A DNA stretch of 64,000 bases from Lentisphaerae bacterium RIFOXYA12_64_32 (GCA_001803235.1 MHBL01000431.1:1-64000); one strand, 5' to 3'; positions 17,721 to 26,444 are shown, counted from the first letter of the stretch. Notes: generated by a model from the letters alone, not told the origin. Program-made: numbers and translations.

Positions 17721-17918
17721 GGGTATCCTTACGGTCTTGAGCCATGTTGGCCGTCTATGAACCGAGTCATGGGCGCCCTGGGCCGTATGCGGCCGATTGG
17801 CGAGAATGGACGACCGGGCCAGCGGGATGTCCCAAATGTCCCATAACTGTCCCATTTCGATCGGTCGGCTGAGGGCTGAGCCTGGAATCCCGAGGAGTGC
17901 ATATGTCTCATAACTGGC

Positions 17919-19364
17919 TCATTTCTTTCCGCTCAGAACGTAGTGGCTGCCGCGCTTCTCGCCGACGCGGCGCAGAACGCCTTTGACCACGAGGACGTCC
18001 AAGTCGCGAGCCGCTGTCTTGCGGGTTGCGCCCGCACACTGCTGGTAGTCGGCGTTGGTGATGCGTCCGTGACGTTTGACATGCGCGATGGCCCGCAACT
18101 GCCGTTCACTCAACGCAAAGCCAGCCAATACCTCATCCGTGAGCCAGTCGCGCCAGAGTGTGAGGACGAACGATCCCTGCCGCAGTTCATAGTCCGGTTC
18201 CGGGAGTCCGGCCTCGAGGCACAGCTCGATCATGCGCTGTGTGCCGGAGCCAGCCTTCTCGATGTAGCGAGTCAGATACAGCGATTCGGCGATGAGGGGG
18301 TTGAAGGGAACGGAGGGATGATCGCGGTGCAGGCTTTCGAGCGTCAGCGTGCCCGGGAGCGTTCCGGGGTTCCAGACTTCCAGACGGTCGACGAAGAGAC
18401 GGACCTCGACCGAGGCGTTGCTGTTGTAGTCTCGGTGGGCGATGGCGTTCACGATCGCTTCGGCGATGGCGTCGGGGGGCAGTTCATAGGTGGCCGGGGC
18501 GGTGGCGCCGGCCGCACGCGTGCCCACGGCGCGGTCGATCTTCCCGAGCACGAAGTCGCGTGCCTGGTCCACCTGTTCGAACAGATCGCCGGTGTAGATC
18601 TGCTGGGACGCAAAGGGTCGGCGATACTCGGTGCCGTGGCAGCGCACGCACTTGGTTTCGGCCGTGCGGTGGAATCGCTGCGGCGCGGTGCCGAAGAGCA
18701 GCATGGCCGCGTTGGTCGGCTTTGCGCCGTCCAGCAGGTTCAGGTGCGAGAGGAGGGACTTGGTTTCGGTGTTGGACTTGAGCGGGAAGCCACGCTCGCG
18801 GCGGGCGGTTTCCAGGAACCAATCGACACGCTGGCGCGAGATGTCCTGGAGCGATGCGCCATGGCAGGCGGAGGTGTCGAAGGGCGGCACGCGTAACGCG
18901 CCGCGGTTGTCCAGGTACTCAACAAGGCTGGCGTAGACTTCGGCGGTCAGGGCGCTGGCGTCCGTAACGCGGCGACGGATCAGTTCGTGGCCGGCTTTGT
19001 GAATCAACCGCAGCATCTTCGGCGCGCGGTTCGTATCCTGCCTGCCCCACACGTAGACCAGTCGGGTCTTGCGGTGCTGCGTGGCGCACAGGTACTCGCG
19101 CTCGGTGGGCGAGAGACCGTCCTCGTCTTCGCCGCCGTAGTCGTTGCCGAAGATGCCCAGGTAGACATCGCAACGCTTGACTTCGTCGAGGTACACCTCG
19201 TCGGTCCGCCGATCGCCGGCCGGCAAGTCCTCGAAGAGGAAGACCTCGGCGACGAAACGGCGCAACACGGCGTCACCGAGAAGGAATGCCTTCAGGTCCC
19301 GGCGGACCTGCGGGAACTCCTTCTGGACGCTGCTGACGAAGATCCTCAGACGGGTAGCCGGCAT
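17919..19364 (-). CDS. DUF4062 (TIR-like) plus HATPase-type ATP-binding protein
   Basis: This 481-residue protein starts at ATG 19364 (MPATRLRIFVSSVQKEF), 4 bases after the stop of res. Residues 5-80 match DUF4062, a TIR/flavodoxin-like domain: RIFVSSVQKEF, then VFLFEDLPA, then CDVYLGIFGNDYG. The middle and C-terminal parts resemble RecG-like ATP-binding regulators: PPDAIAEAIVNAIAHRDY at about 295-312 is the ATP-binding N-box, followed by EVWNPGTLPG and YIEKAGSGTQRM. A winged-helix segment ends the protein. Such genes often sit between res and mod in type III-like systems. A regulatory or nucleotide-sensing role is inferred. Confidence 0.8.
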   Translation of the reverse strand: MPATRLRIFVSSVQKEFPQVRRDLKAFLLGDAVLRRFVAEVFLFEDLPAGDRRTDEVYLDEVKRCDVYLGIFGNDYGGEDEDGLSPTEREYLCATQHRKTRLVYVWGRQDTNRAPKMLRLIHKAGHELIRRRVTDASALTAEVYASLVEYLDNRGALRVPPFDTSACHGASLQDISRQRVDWFLETARRERGFPLKSNTETKSLLSHLNLLDGAKPTNAAMLLFGTAPQRFHRTAETKCVRCHGTEYRRPFASQQIYTGDLFEQVDQARDFVLGKIDRAVGTRAAGATAPATYELPPDAIAEAIVNAIAHRDYNSNASVEVRLFVDRLEVWNPGTLPGTLTLESLHRDHPSVPFNPLIAESLYLTRYIEKAGSGTQRMIELCLEAGLPEPDYELRQGSFVLTLWRDWLTDEVLAGFALSERQLRAIAHVKRHGRITNADYQQCAGATRKTAARDLDVLVVKGVLRRVGEKRGSHYVLSGKK

Positions 19365-19368
19365 GGAT

Positions 19369-22300
19369 TCAGTCCTTCGGAACTGCAACGCTCGCGATCA
19401 TCTTGCTGAACTCGCTCTCGACCTTGGCGGCGAAGTCGGCCTCGATCTGGTACACCTCGGTGAACTCGGCGAACGCCCAGCGGCCGTAGGCGCCGAGATG
19501 GTTCACGCCGGGCACCCAGTAGGTGTCCATGGTGGACTTCTTCTCCTTCGCGTCCTCGCGGCGGTAGCCCTTGATCTCGACCACGAGATGCAGCGGGTCA
19601 TCGGGGCCGTGGCCGTCCTCCACCAGCACGATGAAGTCGGGGAGATACTTCCGCGTCTCGGAGCCGTAGCGGTAGGGCACTTCGAGGCCGAGGTTGTGGT
19701 TCTTGGTGTAGGCGATCACTTTGGGGTGCGATTCGGCGACGCGGCAGAACTCGGCCTCCCAGTCGCTGTCGAGCACGACCCAGTTGACGTGGTTCTTCGG
19801 CGGCGGGCCGCCCGTTTCCCAGCGGTCGGACCGCGAGGTGTTGAACCGGACGTGCACGGTGGAGCCGGTGGGGTTGTACGGATCGAGCAGCGCCTTGATC
19901 GGGCGCTCGCCGAGGAACCGCCGGGTGATGGCTGCCGTGATGCGGTTGCAGGCCATGTCGGCGAGTTCCTGGTACATGAGCAGCGCGGGGTGGGTGTCGC
20001 CTCTGCATACCAGGCAGGTGTCGAGCCACTGCTTGGTGATGCGCTTGAGCTGGCCGAAGAGGTGGAGCTTCGGCTCCTCGCCTGGGTCGCGCCATTTCGT
20101 GTAGAGCAGACGCTGGGTGACGTGGAACACGAGCGTCGAGGGCCGCATGTCGCCCAGATGCTCAAGGCTCATGTCCGCGCCTTCGCCGATGATGCCGGAG
20201 TTGCGGGTGATGGACGGCCCGACCAGGTCGGGGCTGAGTTCCAGGATGGAGTCCTCGTTGAAGTCGGCGGTCAGCCGTTCCTCGGGCAGTTCCACGCGGT
20301 AGCCCTCGACGCGGGGGAAGCGGATTTCGAGGGCGTCGCGCTCGGGGCGCACGGCCCTGACCTGGACGGTCGGGCGCGGCGGCTGCGGCGGCGCCACGAC
20401 CGGCTTGGCCGTGAAGTCGAACGGGATGCCGAACACGTCGGCGTATTCCACGTTGAACAGCTCTTCCTCGTTGAGGTCGTAGGACTGGCGGCGCAGCGCG
20501 CGGCCGATGACCTGCTCGCACAGGAGCTGGGTGCCGAAGGCGCGGATGCCGAGGACGTGGGTGACGGTGTTCGCGTCCCAGCCCTCGGTGAGCATGGAGA
20601 CGGAGACGACGCAGCGGATGGCGCCGCCGAGCTGGCCGGGTTTGCCGACGGTGTTCATGACCTCGCGGAGCAGTTCCTGGTCGGTGAGGTTGTCGCCGGC
20701 GCGCGCGTCGCCGGTGCGCTCCACGATCTCGCGGCGGAACCGCTCGATCTCGTCGGCGGCCATGCTGCGGAAGTTGTCGTCCAGCGCGTCGCCCGCTTCG
20801 AGCTGCTCGCTGTCGACGAGGATGGTGTTCGGGCGCGGGAGCGGGTTGCCGGTGGTTTCGTCGAAGTTCCGGAACAGAGCGAGGCGCCCGTTCTCCAGCG
20901 TGGTGGTGCCGTCGTCGTTCTTGCGGTGGAAGCCGGAGATGAAGTCGTAGACGAGCTTCGAGATGGCGGTGTTCTGGCAGACGATGATGAAGCACGGGGG
21001 AACTTTGATGCCCTTTTCCTCCCAGAGCCCGAAGGTCTTCTCGTAGTGGCCGTAGAGCGCTTGCAGGGCGGTCTGCAGTCGGGTGGGGAGCTTGAGCGGG
21101 TCGAGTTCCTCGCCCTGGCCGCGGCCCTTCTTGGGCATGTCCTTGCGGATGTTCTCCCAGAGGTTGCGGAACATCGGCATCTCCTCGCCGGGGATGTTCT
21201 CCGCCACCGGGACGCGCGGCAGCTTGACGATGCCGCACTCGATGGCGTCCATGAGCGAGAAGTCGCTCATGGTCCACGGGAACAGCGTGCCCTCGGCGTA
21301 GCCGGAGCCGCGGAGGAAGAACGGCGTCGCGGACAGGTCGATGACGCGGCTGAGGCCGAGCTTGCGGTTGACGGCTTCGAGGCCGGAGATCCAGAGGCGC
21401 GCCGCCTCGTTGTTCTTCTCCGCCTCTTTCCTCTCGTCGCCTTTCAGGTCCTCATCGTCCGCGTCTTTCGGCTTCTCCCGGTAGCAGTGGTGACCCTCGT
21501 CGTTGATGACGAGGATGCTCTTCATGCCCATCAGGTCGGGCATCACGCGCTGGAGCATCTGGCCCTCGGTCTCCTGCGTGTTGAGTTCGTCGCCGCCGCG
21601 GCCCTGAAGCAGCGAGCGGCCGCCGGCGGACAGCTCGATGCGCTCGCGCAGCTTGAAGGCGTGGTAGTTGGTGATGACGATCTTGGCCCGGTTCACGTCG
21701 TCGAGCATGTCGCCGGGGACGAGCTCGCGGTCGGCGTAGTAGCTGTCGGGGTCGTTGGGCTGGAGGACGCGCAACCGGTCTTTGATCGTCAAGCCGGGCG
21801 CGCAGACCAGGAAGCCGCGCGTGAAATGCTTGCTCGCCGGGCGGCGCACCGCGTTGATCGTCTGCCACGCGATGAGCATCGCCATCACCGTCGTCTTGCC
21901 GGCGCCGGTGGCGAGCTTCAGCGCCATGCGCACGAGTTCGGGATTGGCGTCCTTGCTGGCGGAGGCGAGGTGTTCGAGGATGCGCTTGCCGGACTTGGAC
22001 TGGGGCGCGACCTCGGCGAGCCAGATCGCGGTCTCCGCCGCCTCGACCTGGCAGAAGAACGGGCGCGGACCGCTGAACTTGTGGTGCCGCCAGTGCTGGA
22101 GGAGGCGGGCCGTCTCGGGCGTCACCTGCCACTGGCTGGGGTTGGGCAGCGAGCGCCAGGCGTCCACGAGGCCGCGCACTTCGTTGATGATCGACGTGGG
22201 GTCGTATTGCTGCGCCTTGGTCGAGAGCCCCTTGCCTTCGTCGAAGACGAACTCTTCCTGCGCGGCGGCCTTCTTCCGCTTCTTCGGCTTCGGGATCGGC

Positions 22301-22452
22301 GTGATGAACTCGGCGCGCCGGCGGATGTCGAGAATCTTCTGAGTGGGTTGCCCGGACTCGTCCAGTTCCCAATGCCGTACAGGACTCACATAGGGGGAGT
22401 TCAGGATGGGATGGTCGAAGAACGGGTTCGGCGTTGTCTGTTGTGGGCTCAC
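19369..22452 (-). CDS. Type III-like restriction enzyme, DEAD helicase plus PD-(D/E)XK nuclease (BPTD_3080-like)
   Basis: This 1027-residue protein starts at GTG 22452 behind GGAGGGG; the ATG at 22454 is followed at once by a stop. Walker A is ATGAGKTT at 181-188, with DEGHH at 318-322 and DLSATP at 372-377. SMLTEGWDANTVTHVLGIRA and QVIGRALRR form the helicase C-lobe. Near residues 945-970, PDFIVLVEDG and LVVEIKG form a PD-(D/E)XK nuclease core. Together with mod at 14922-17720 it would translocate on and cut unmodified DNA. The start overlaps the stop of a small upstream frame (22449-22592), suggesting translational coupling. Confidence 0.88.
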   Translation of the reverse strand: MSPQQTTPNPFFDHPILNSPYVSPVRHWELDESGQPTQKILDIRRRAEFITPIPKPKKRKKAAAQEEFVFDEGKGLSTKAQQYDPTSIINEVRGLVDAWRSLPNPSQWQVTPETARLLQHWRHHKFSGPRPFFCQVEAAETAIWLAEVAPQSKSGKRILEHLASASKDANPELVRMALKLATGAGKTTVMAMLIAWQTINAVRRPASKHFTRGFLVCAPGLTIKDRLRVLQPNDPDSYYADRELVPGDMLDDVNRAKIVITNYHAFKLRERIELSAGGRSLLQGRGGDELNTQETEGQMLQRVMPDLMGMKSILVINDEGHHCYREKPKDADDEDLKGDERKEAEKNNEAARLWISGLEAVNRKLGLSRVIDLSATPFFLRGSGYAEGTLFPWTMSDFSLMDAIECGIVKLPRVPVAENIPGEEMPMFRNLWENIRKDMPKKGRGQGEELDPLKLPTRLQTALQALYGHYEKTFGLWEEKGIKVPPCFIIVCQNTAISKLVYDFISGFHRKNDDGTTTLENGRLALFRNFDETTGNPLPRPNTILVDSEQLEAGDALDDNFRSMAADEIERFRREIVERTGDARAGDNLTDQELLREVMNTVGKPGQLGGAIRCVVSVSMLTEGWDANTVTHVLGIRAFGTQLLCEQVIGRALRRQSYDLNEEELFNVEYADVFGIPFDFTAKPVVAPPQPPRPTVQVRAVRPERDALEIRFPRVEGYRVELPEERLTADFNEDSILELSPDLVGPSITRNSGIIGEGADMSLEHLGDMRPSTLVFHVTQRLLYTKWRDPGEEPKLHLFGQLKRITKQWLDTCLVCRGDTHPALLMYQELADMACNRITAAITRRFLGERPIKALLDPYNPTGSTVHVRFNTSRSDRWETGGPPPKNHVNWVVLDSDWEAEFCRVAESHPKVIAYTKNHNLGLEVPYRYGSETRKYLPDFIVLVEDGHGPDDPLHLVVEIKGYRREDAKEKKSTMDTYWVPGVNHLGAYGRWAFAEFTEVYQIEADFAAKVESEFSKMIASVAVPKD

Positions 22453-22592
22453 ATCCCCTCCGCGACTGTGCTCATGCCGTTCGACCCGGAGCAGGAAGCG
22501 CAGACCCAGTCCGCGTCCACCCTGATCACGCGCTCCAGCGGCAGCGCCACCAGGCTGAGGCCCGCCCCCGAACTGACCTGCTGTGCTGCCAT
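22449..22592 (-). CDS. Possible 47-residue protein coupled to res
   Basis: A small frame starts at ATG 22592 (MAAQQVSSGAGLSLVALPLE) with GGGGAA about 9 bases upstream. Its stop (TGA 22451-22449) overlaps the res GTG start. It contains a CxxC (VCASCSG) near residue 31. The overlap and ribosome binding site favour a real leader peptide or small metal-binding protein. It is too short for homology, and chance cannot be excluded. Confidence 0.4.
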   Translation of the reverse strand: MAAQQVSSGAGLSLVALPLERVIRVDADWVCASCSGSNGMSTVAEGM

Positions 22593-22791
22593 GTCGATTC
22601 CCCGTCGGCGACCGGAAGCGGACCCGTCAAGTTGGCCGCCGCCGCGCTCAGCCCGCGGCCCGAACAGAAGAACCGTCCGCCCCTTTGTCTGCGGGGGATG
22701 CAAGCCCGGCCCCCGCAGGCCCGTGCAGAAGGAACATGGGATACCATGGCGCGCGAACGCGGTTTTCCCAGCCTGTGCGGGCGGAAAGGGA

Positions 22792-22817
22792 GGCCAACGC
22801 CCGGTGCGGCGTTGGCC
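22792..22817 (-). terminator. GGCCAACGCC palindrome after an orphan gene
   Basis: A 10-bp stem (GGCCAACGCC and GGCGTTGGCC) has a 6-base loop, 45 bases past the stop of the gene at 22862-23314. It follows the pattern of GGCC palindromes after the other cassette genes. Confidence 0.45.
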
Positions 22818-22861
22818 CATCCTCCGTCGTGGTCTCCCGCCGCACGGCGCCGCGGCCGCGG

Positions 22862-23314
22862 TCAATCCCGGCCCGTTGGCGCGTCTTCCCATGCCCAGAC
22901 CTGGCTCGCGGCCGACAGCGGCACGCCGGCGTAGTGCCGGGCGTAGTATCCCGGCTTCACGGCGCGGGTGAGCCGCCGCGACTCGCCCGCCCGGCCGGTG
23001 GGGCGCCGCGTGTAGGCCCGGACCCTGCGGAGCGGGCGCAGCACGGCCGAGCGGCGGCAGATCAGGGCTCCCATGCGGGCCGGGTGCGCCGAGGACAGTT
23101 CCTCTTCCGTCGCGAACTCGAAGAACCCCGTCTCGACCCTGAGCCACACCACGCCCGGGATGGCGGCGGCCACGGCCGCGAGGATGGCCTCGGCGTGGTC
23201 CTGGAGGTCGACGGTGGGCCGCAGGTCGGGGCGCAGCAGGTGGTAGGCCCTGACCCCGGCCCTGCGGTCCCCGGTCAGCCTCCTGTGCACGTCGGTCGTT
23301 TCGATCGTTCGCAT
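22862..23314 (-). CDS. Orphan cassette protein
   Basis: This 150-residue protein starts at ATG 23314 (MRTIETTDVHRRL) with AGGAGACGAAGGC upstream. It has a helical first half (DHAEAILAAVAAAIPGVVWL), then EEELSSAHPARMGALICRR, and a basic region with several Arg clusters before PGYYARHYAGVPLS. I recognise no family, and it does not share the WRxYD motif. It has a cassette-type upstream element near 23446 and a palindrome after its stop, so it belongs to the repeated-cassette set. Confidence 0.6.
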   Translation of the reverse strand: MRTIETTDVHRRLTGDRRAGVRAYHLLRPDLRPTVDLQDHAEAILAAVAAAIPGVVWLRVETGFFEFATEEELSSAHPARMGALICRRSAVLRPLRRVRAYTRRPTGRAGESRRLTRAVKPGYYARHYAGVPLSAASQVWAWEDAPTGRD

Positions 23315-23445
23315 GGTGCCTTCGTCTCCTTTTTCTGCGCTCCGTTGCGGACCGGTTCGGCTCCGTCCGCCGAGGGGCGGGTCCGGCGGGCGCGGTTGGC
23401 GTGGCCCCGGCCGGCGGCGCGAGCGGCTGCCGATCTTCCGAGGCC

Positions 23446-23500
23446 CTCAATGGTATGTTGTGAGTAGCGTGCTTTTCGGGCAAAGCGGTCATGGCTGGTT
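23446..23500 (-). promoter_or_regulatory. Cassette upstream element, copy C
   Basis: The plus strand reads CTCAATGGTATGTTGTGAG followed by CAAAGCGGTCATGGCTGGTT, a variant of the elements at 24260 and 25069. It lies about 135 bases before ATG 23314. The shared core on the minus strand is AACATACCATTGAGG. Confidence 0.45.
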
Positions 23501-23630
23501 CGGTGCGGTGCGGGCTTGCGAAAGCATGGCGTCGGTCTCGGACCGGCCGTGCCCGAAACCCCAGCCGCGCCCTGGCTTCCGTTCCCCGGTCGTCTCTCTG
23601 TGCCGGGGCGGCCGCCCGGCGAAACGGAGA

Positions 23631-23655
23631 GGGCCATCCCTGGCTGGGATGGCCC
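23631..23655 (-). terminator. GGGCCATCCC palindrome after an orphan gene
   Basis: A 10-bp perfect stem (GGGCCATCCC and GGGATGGCCC) has a 5-base loop, 28 bases past the stop of the gene at 23683-24183. It is nearly the same palindrome as that at 7707-7734. Confidence 0.5.
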
Positions 23656-23682
23656 GTCCTTTCCGGTGTCGCGGTGCCTGGT

Positions 23683-24183
23683 CTAGGCCTTGCGGGCCGC
23701 CGCCTCGGCTTCGAGGTCGAGCACGATCTTCTCTTCCAGGGCGTCGTACAGGCGCCAGTCGTTGGTGCCGTCGACCACGGCCAGGCAGCGCACCTTCAGC
23801 TCCGCGATGCGGCGGTCGTCCTCCGCGGCGGCGCGGCCCCCTCGGCGGAGGATGTGGTACCGCATCCCCCTGAGCTGCTCGTGGTCGATCGGCCCGCCGT
23901 AGACGTCGATCGGCATGGAGCCCAGCCCCGGCTCGTCGTTCTGCCACGTTTCGAGGTAGAGCCTCGGCTCGATGCGGAGGATGAACGAGACCAGCCTCCG
24001 GAGCTCGGCCTTGGTCGCGACGGACGGGCCCCACCCGCCGCCATAGCCGCCGTCGTCGTAGTTGAGCGTGAGGGAGTAGTACCTGCGCGGCGGGTCGTAG
24101 TCCGGCGAGCAGCCGTCCGTGTCGGCTGGCGGGGCCGCGTCCTCTTCGATGGGGGCTGTTGGCGAGAGAGATTTCTTCTTCAT
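23683..24183 (-). CDS. Orphan cassette protein with a WRxYD motif (family member 3)
   Basis: This 166-residue protein starts at ATG 24183 (MKKKSLSPTAPIEED). It shares RRLVSFILRIEP, DHEQLRGMRYHIL and GTNDWRLYDALEEK with the protein at 7774-8289, and more loosely with 6728-7264. The acidic N-terminal 30 residues differ completely. DNA identity to 7774-8289 is very high over about 330 bases and then drops, so the genes duplicated recently or exchange sequence by conversion. It has a cassette-type element before it and a palindrome after it. Function unknown. Confidence 0.7.
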   Translation of the reverse strand: MKKKSLSPTAPIEEDAAPPADTDGCSPDYDPPRRYYSLTLNYDDGGYGGGWGPSVATKAELRRLVSFILRIEPRLYLETWQNDEPGLGSMPIDVYGGPIDHEQLRGMRYHILRRGGRAAAEDDRRIAELKVRCLAVVDGTNDWRLYDALEEKIVLDLEAEAAARKA

Positions 24184-24254
24184 CTTTCATTTTCTCCGGT
24201 GGCGTTGTGCTGGGCCCGACGCCGGCCGCCGGTCTCGGCTGCCGAGTTTGCGTG

Positions 24255-24325
24255 GTCCCCAATGGTATGTTGCGGACGCCACCTTTGCGCGCAAAGTGGT
24301 CACGGCCGGTTCCGGGCGGGGGCGG
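24255..24325 (-). promoter_or_regulatory. Cassette upstream element, copy D
   Basis: CAATGGTATGTTGCGGACGC and then CACCTTTGCGCGCAAAGTGG are almost identical to the copy at 25069-25135. TTTGCGCGCAAA is a perfect 12-base palindrome and a possible operator. The element lies about 75 bases before ATG 24183. Confidence 0.5.
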
Positions 24326-24405
24326 TTCCGGGGAGGCCAGCGCCGGCCGAACGGGAGATGACCAGGGGGACGGGGGTTGGCCTGTGCCGGACGGAGGAGA
24401 GAGGC

Positions 24406-24431
24406 GGCCATCCCCCGCGCGGGGGATGGCC
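24406..24431 (-). terminator. Perfect 26-base palindrome after an orphan gene
   Basis: GGCCATCCCCCGC is followed directly by its reverse complement, 30 bases past the stop of the gene at 24461-24991. It is the same type as 7707-7734 and 23631-23655. Confidence 0.5.
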
Positions 24432-24460
24432 TGCCCTTGTCGCTGCTTCGGTTCCGGTGC

Positions 24461-24991
24461 CTAGGCCAGCCGGCCGCGCGGCGGCACCGCCACCTTGCCG
24501 CCGTCCTGGTAGTCCCCGACGTTCCAGTTCACCCGCGGGAAGAGGGCCCGGAGGCACGCCAGGCGGGCGAGCACGGCCTCCAGCCTGCCGGAGCTGGTCA
24601 CCCGGACGACGGCGTACGTCGGCCTGCCTGGGGGGACGAAGCCGACGACGAACCGGCAGCCACCGCCCGCCTCGCAGGCGGCGTTGCCGACTCGGGCCAC
24701 CTCGACGTGCTGGGCCGGCCCGCGGCCGACCCGGGCGTGGATGCTGAGGAGGGCGTCGGGGCAGACGCGGGCGGCCGCCTCGCAGCGCGCCTGCGCGGTC
24801 CAGAAGGTCTCGACGGAACCCGGGGCGGGGTGCTGGTTCCCGGCGTCCCCCGTGCAGAAGAAGACCCAGAAGACCTCGGACTCGGGGCGCAGGCCCCAGG
24901 CCAGCACGTTCTCGACCCCGGTCGGCGCGATCACCTCCAGCACCTCCAGCCCGTCGTCCCCGGTGTGCTCGTTGCTGTTCGATTCTGACAT
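24461..24991 (-). CDS. Orphan cassette protein
   Basis: This 176-residue protein starts at ATG 24991 (MSESNSNEHTGDDG) with GGAAGGA about 9 bases upstream. It has an alpha/beta pattern with four cysteines spread through the chain. Its middle reads VFWVFFCTGDAGN, and its end RVNWNVGDYQDGGK loosely recalls the W...YD ending of the other cassette proteins. I recognise no family. It has the best-preserved upstream element (25069) and a perfect downstream palindrome (24406). Confidence 0.6.
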   Translation of the reverse strand: MSESNSNEHTGDDGLEVLEVIAPTGVENVLAWGLRPESEVFWVFFCTGDAGNQHPAPGSVETFWTAQARCEAAARVCPDALLSIHARVGRGPAQHVEVARVGNAACEAGGGCRFVVGFVPPGRPTYAVVRVTSSGRLEAVLARLACLRALFPRVNWNVGDYQDGGKVAVPPRGRLA

Positions 24992-25847
24992 CTTGCGTTC
25001 CTTCCGCTCGGCTTGCGCTGAGGCCCGTCGCCGGCCGCCGTTCTCGGTGGTCGAGTTTGCGTGGTCCTCAATGGTATGTTGCGAACGCCACCTTTGCGCG
25101 CAAAGTGGTCACGGCCGGTTCCGGGCGAGGTGCCGCAGGGCCGAGCCGGGGCGGCGCCTGGCGCGGCCGCCGGGGGCGGCGGAGGGCGGCTCCCGGGCGC
25201 CGGGCCCCTGGGAATCCTGGGCCGTCGGCCGGGGACAGGGGCCCCGACCTGCCTCGCCCCCGGGGCCCGTTGCGGACACCGCCTTCGCGCGCAGAACGGC
25301 CATCCGCGGTTGCCGGACGGATGGGCGCCGGGGAGGGCCAGCGCCTGCGGCCGGCGCTCGTTGGGTCGGGTCGGGTCGACCTGGGATCCGGGTCGCTCCG
25401 GCCTTTTCTGGGGAACTTGGGGCTCGGGTCTTGCTCCCCAATTGGGCGGCGACCCGGTCGGCCCGGCGTCGCGCGAGGCGACGGGCGGGGGGCCATCCCC
25501 TTAAGGGGATGGGCCGACCCCGCCCGTCCTGCGCGACGCACCCGGCGGCCGGCCCCGACGGCCCCAGCCCGGGGGCCGGAGGCCCAGCTTGCGGCGGCCC
25601 CAAGGGCCCGTTGCGGCGGCCACACTTGCGCGCGGAGCAGCCGTGGCCAGCACCGCCCGGACGGACGCCGCCCCGGAAAGGCCGGTTGGCCCCTGCGTTC
25701 CGCTCCCCGCCGTGTCGATCGGCAGCGTCGAACAGATATCACTCCCTTGGCCTGGACCGCGCCCGCGCCTGGGCGGTCCCGTGCCCCCCGTGCCGGTCAC
25801 ACCGGCGGGCGTGTCCTGCCACCAACCGCAAGCTGAGGAGGTCCCCG
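24992..25847. other. Gap with decayed cassette copies
   Basis: No intact gene. After the upstream element near 25069, two worn copies follow at about 25268-25330 (GTTGCGGACACCGCCTTCGC) and 25608-25670 (GTTGCGGCGGCCACACTTGC). A 20-base perfect palindrome CCATCCCCTTAAGGGGATGG lies at 25493-25512. The spacing suggests remains of one or two further cassettes whose genes have decayed. Confidence 0.5.
25069..25135 (-). promoter_or_regulatory. Cassette upstream element, copy E
   Basis: CAATGGTATGTTGCGAACGC and CACCTTTGCGCGCAAAGTGG match copy D at 24255 base for base except for two or three changes. The element lies about 80 bases before ATG 24991 and includes the TTTGCGCGCAAA palindrome. Confidence 0.5.
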
Positions 25848-26288
25848 ATGCGCTTCTTCAAATCGATGGACGCTGTCCGAGACGCCCGCGATCTGAGCCC
25901 CAGAGTGGCGGGCTGCCTCCGCAAGGTGGTAGCCAATTTGGAAAAATGCCTTTCCTCGCCGGAGAGGCCCTGGACCCCGGACGACGATGGTTTCGCCGTT
26001 CTCGTGGAGCCCACCGATTCGCATGCCGACTGGGAACGACAGTTCGGCGCGCCGCCGGACAGGATCGGGTTGGAGTGCGTCACCTACGACCGCGAGCACG
26101 GGTGTTTCGTCGCCATCTGGGCGGCGAACAACCAGTTTGTGCAGTCTCTGATCGTGCCCGACGAGCCATGGCTCGACCCGGCCGGCAGGCTTCATCTGCT
26201 GGACAACATGTACGAAGAGGAAACCAGAACTGTGCCGCCAGCCCCTCGCAGCTCCCACAATTCCCGCAGTCCGGCCCGGCGCCGCTGA
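25848..26288 (+). CDS. Hypothetical protein at the left end of the plus-strand module
   Basis: This 146-residue protein starts at ATG 25848 (MRFFKSMDAVRDARDL) behind a strong Shine-Dalgarno (GAGGAGG, 9 bases). It reads as an ordinary globular alpha/beta protein: VAGCLRKVVANLEKCL, then DDDGFAVLVEPTDSH, then FVAIWAANNQFVQSLIVPDE. The last 20 residues are Pro/Arg/Ser-rich. I recognise no family. It is the first plus-strand gene of the integrated module and is followed 150 bases later by radC. Confidence 0.65.
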   Translation: MRFFKSMDAVRDARDLSPRVAGCLRKVVANLEKCLSSPERPWTPDDDGFAVLVEPTDSHADWERQFGAPPDRIGLECVTYDREHGCFVAIWAANNQFVQSLIVPDEPWLDPAGRLHLLDNMYEEETRTVPPAPRSSHNSRSPARRR

Positions 26289-26296
26289 CTCGGGGA

Positions 26297-26387
26297 CCGG
26301 CTCCCGAAATACCCCAAGAAGGCCTCGGGCCCTGAGGCCGTCCGCACGTTCGCGGACCGAGGCCGGTTCCTGAAATACCCGCAATTC
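26297..26387. repeat. Two copies of a CCGGYTCCYGAAATACCC repeat
   Basis: CCGGCTCCCGAAATACCCC at 26297 and CCGGTTCCTGAAATACCCGC at 26363 are direct copies. Related copies lie at 8585-8609 and near 37088. They sit in gaps between accessory genes. The role is unknown. Confidence 0.4.
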
Positions 26388-26444
26388 GGCGGGAGGCCCG
26401 ACCCCGCCCCCGCTTAGTTCCCCGCCACTCCGAGGAGGATGACT

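Noticed and set aside
19177..22971. Plus-strand frame of 1264 codons
   Set aside because: It runs antisense to the restriction enzyme and DUF4062 genes, which have clear motifs. The long frame is a product of high GC and third-position bias.
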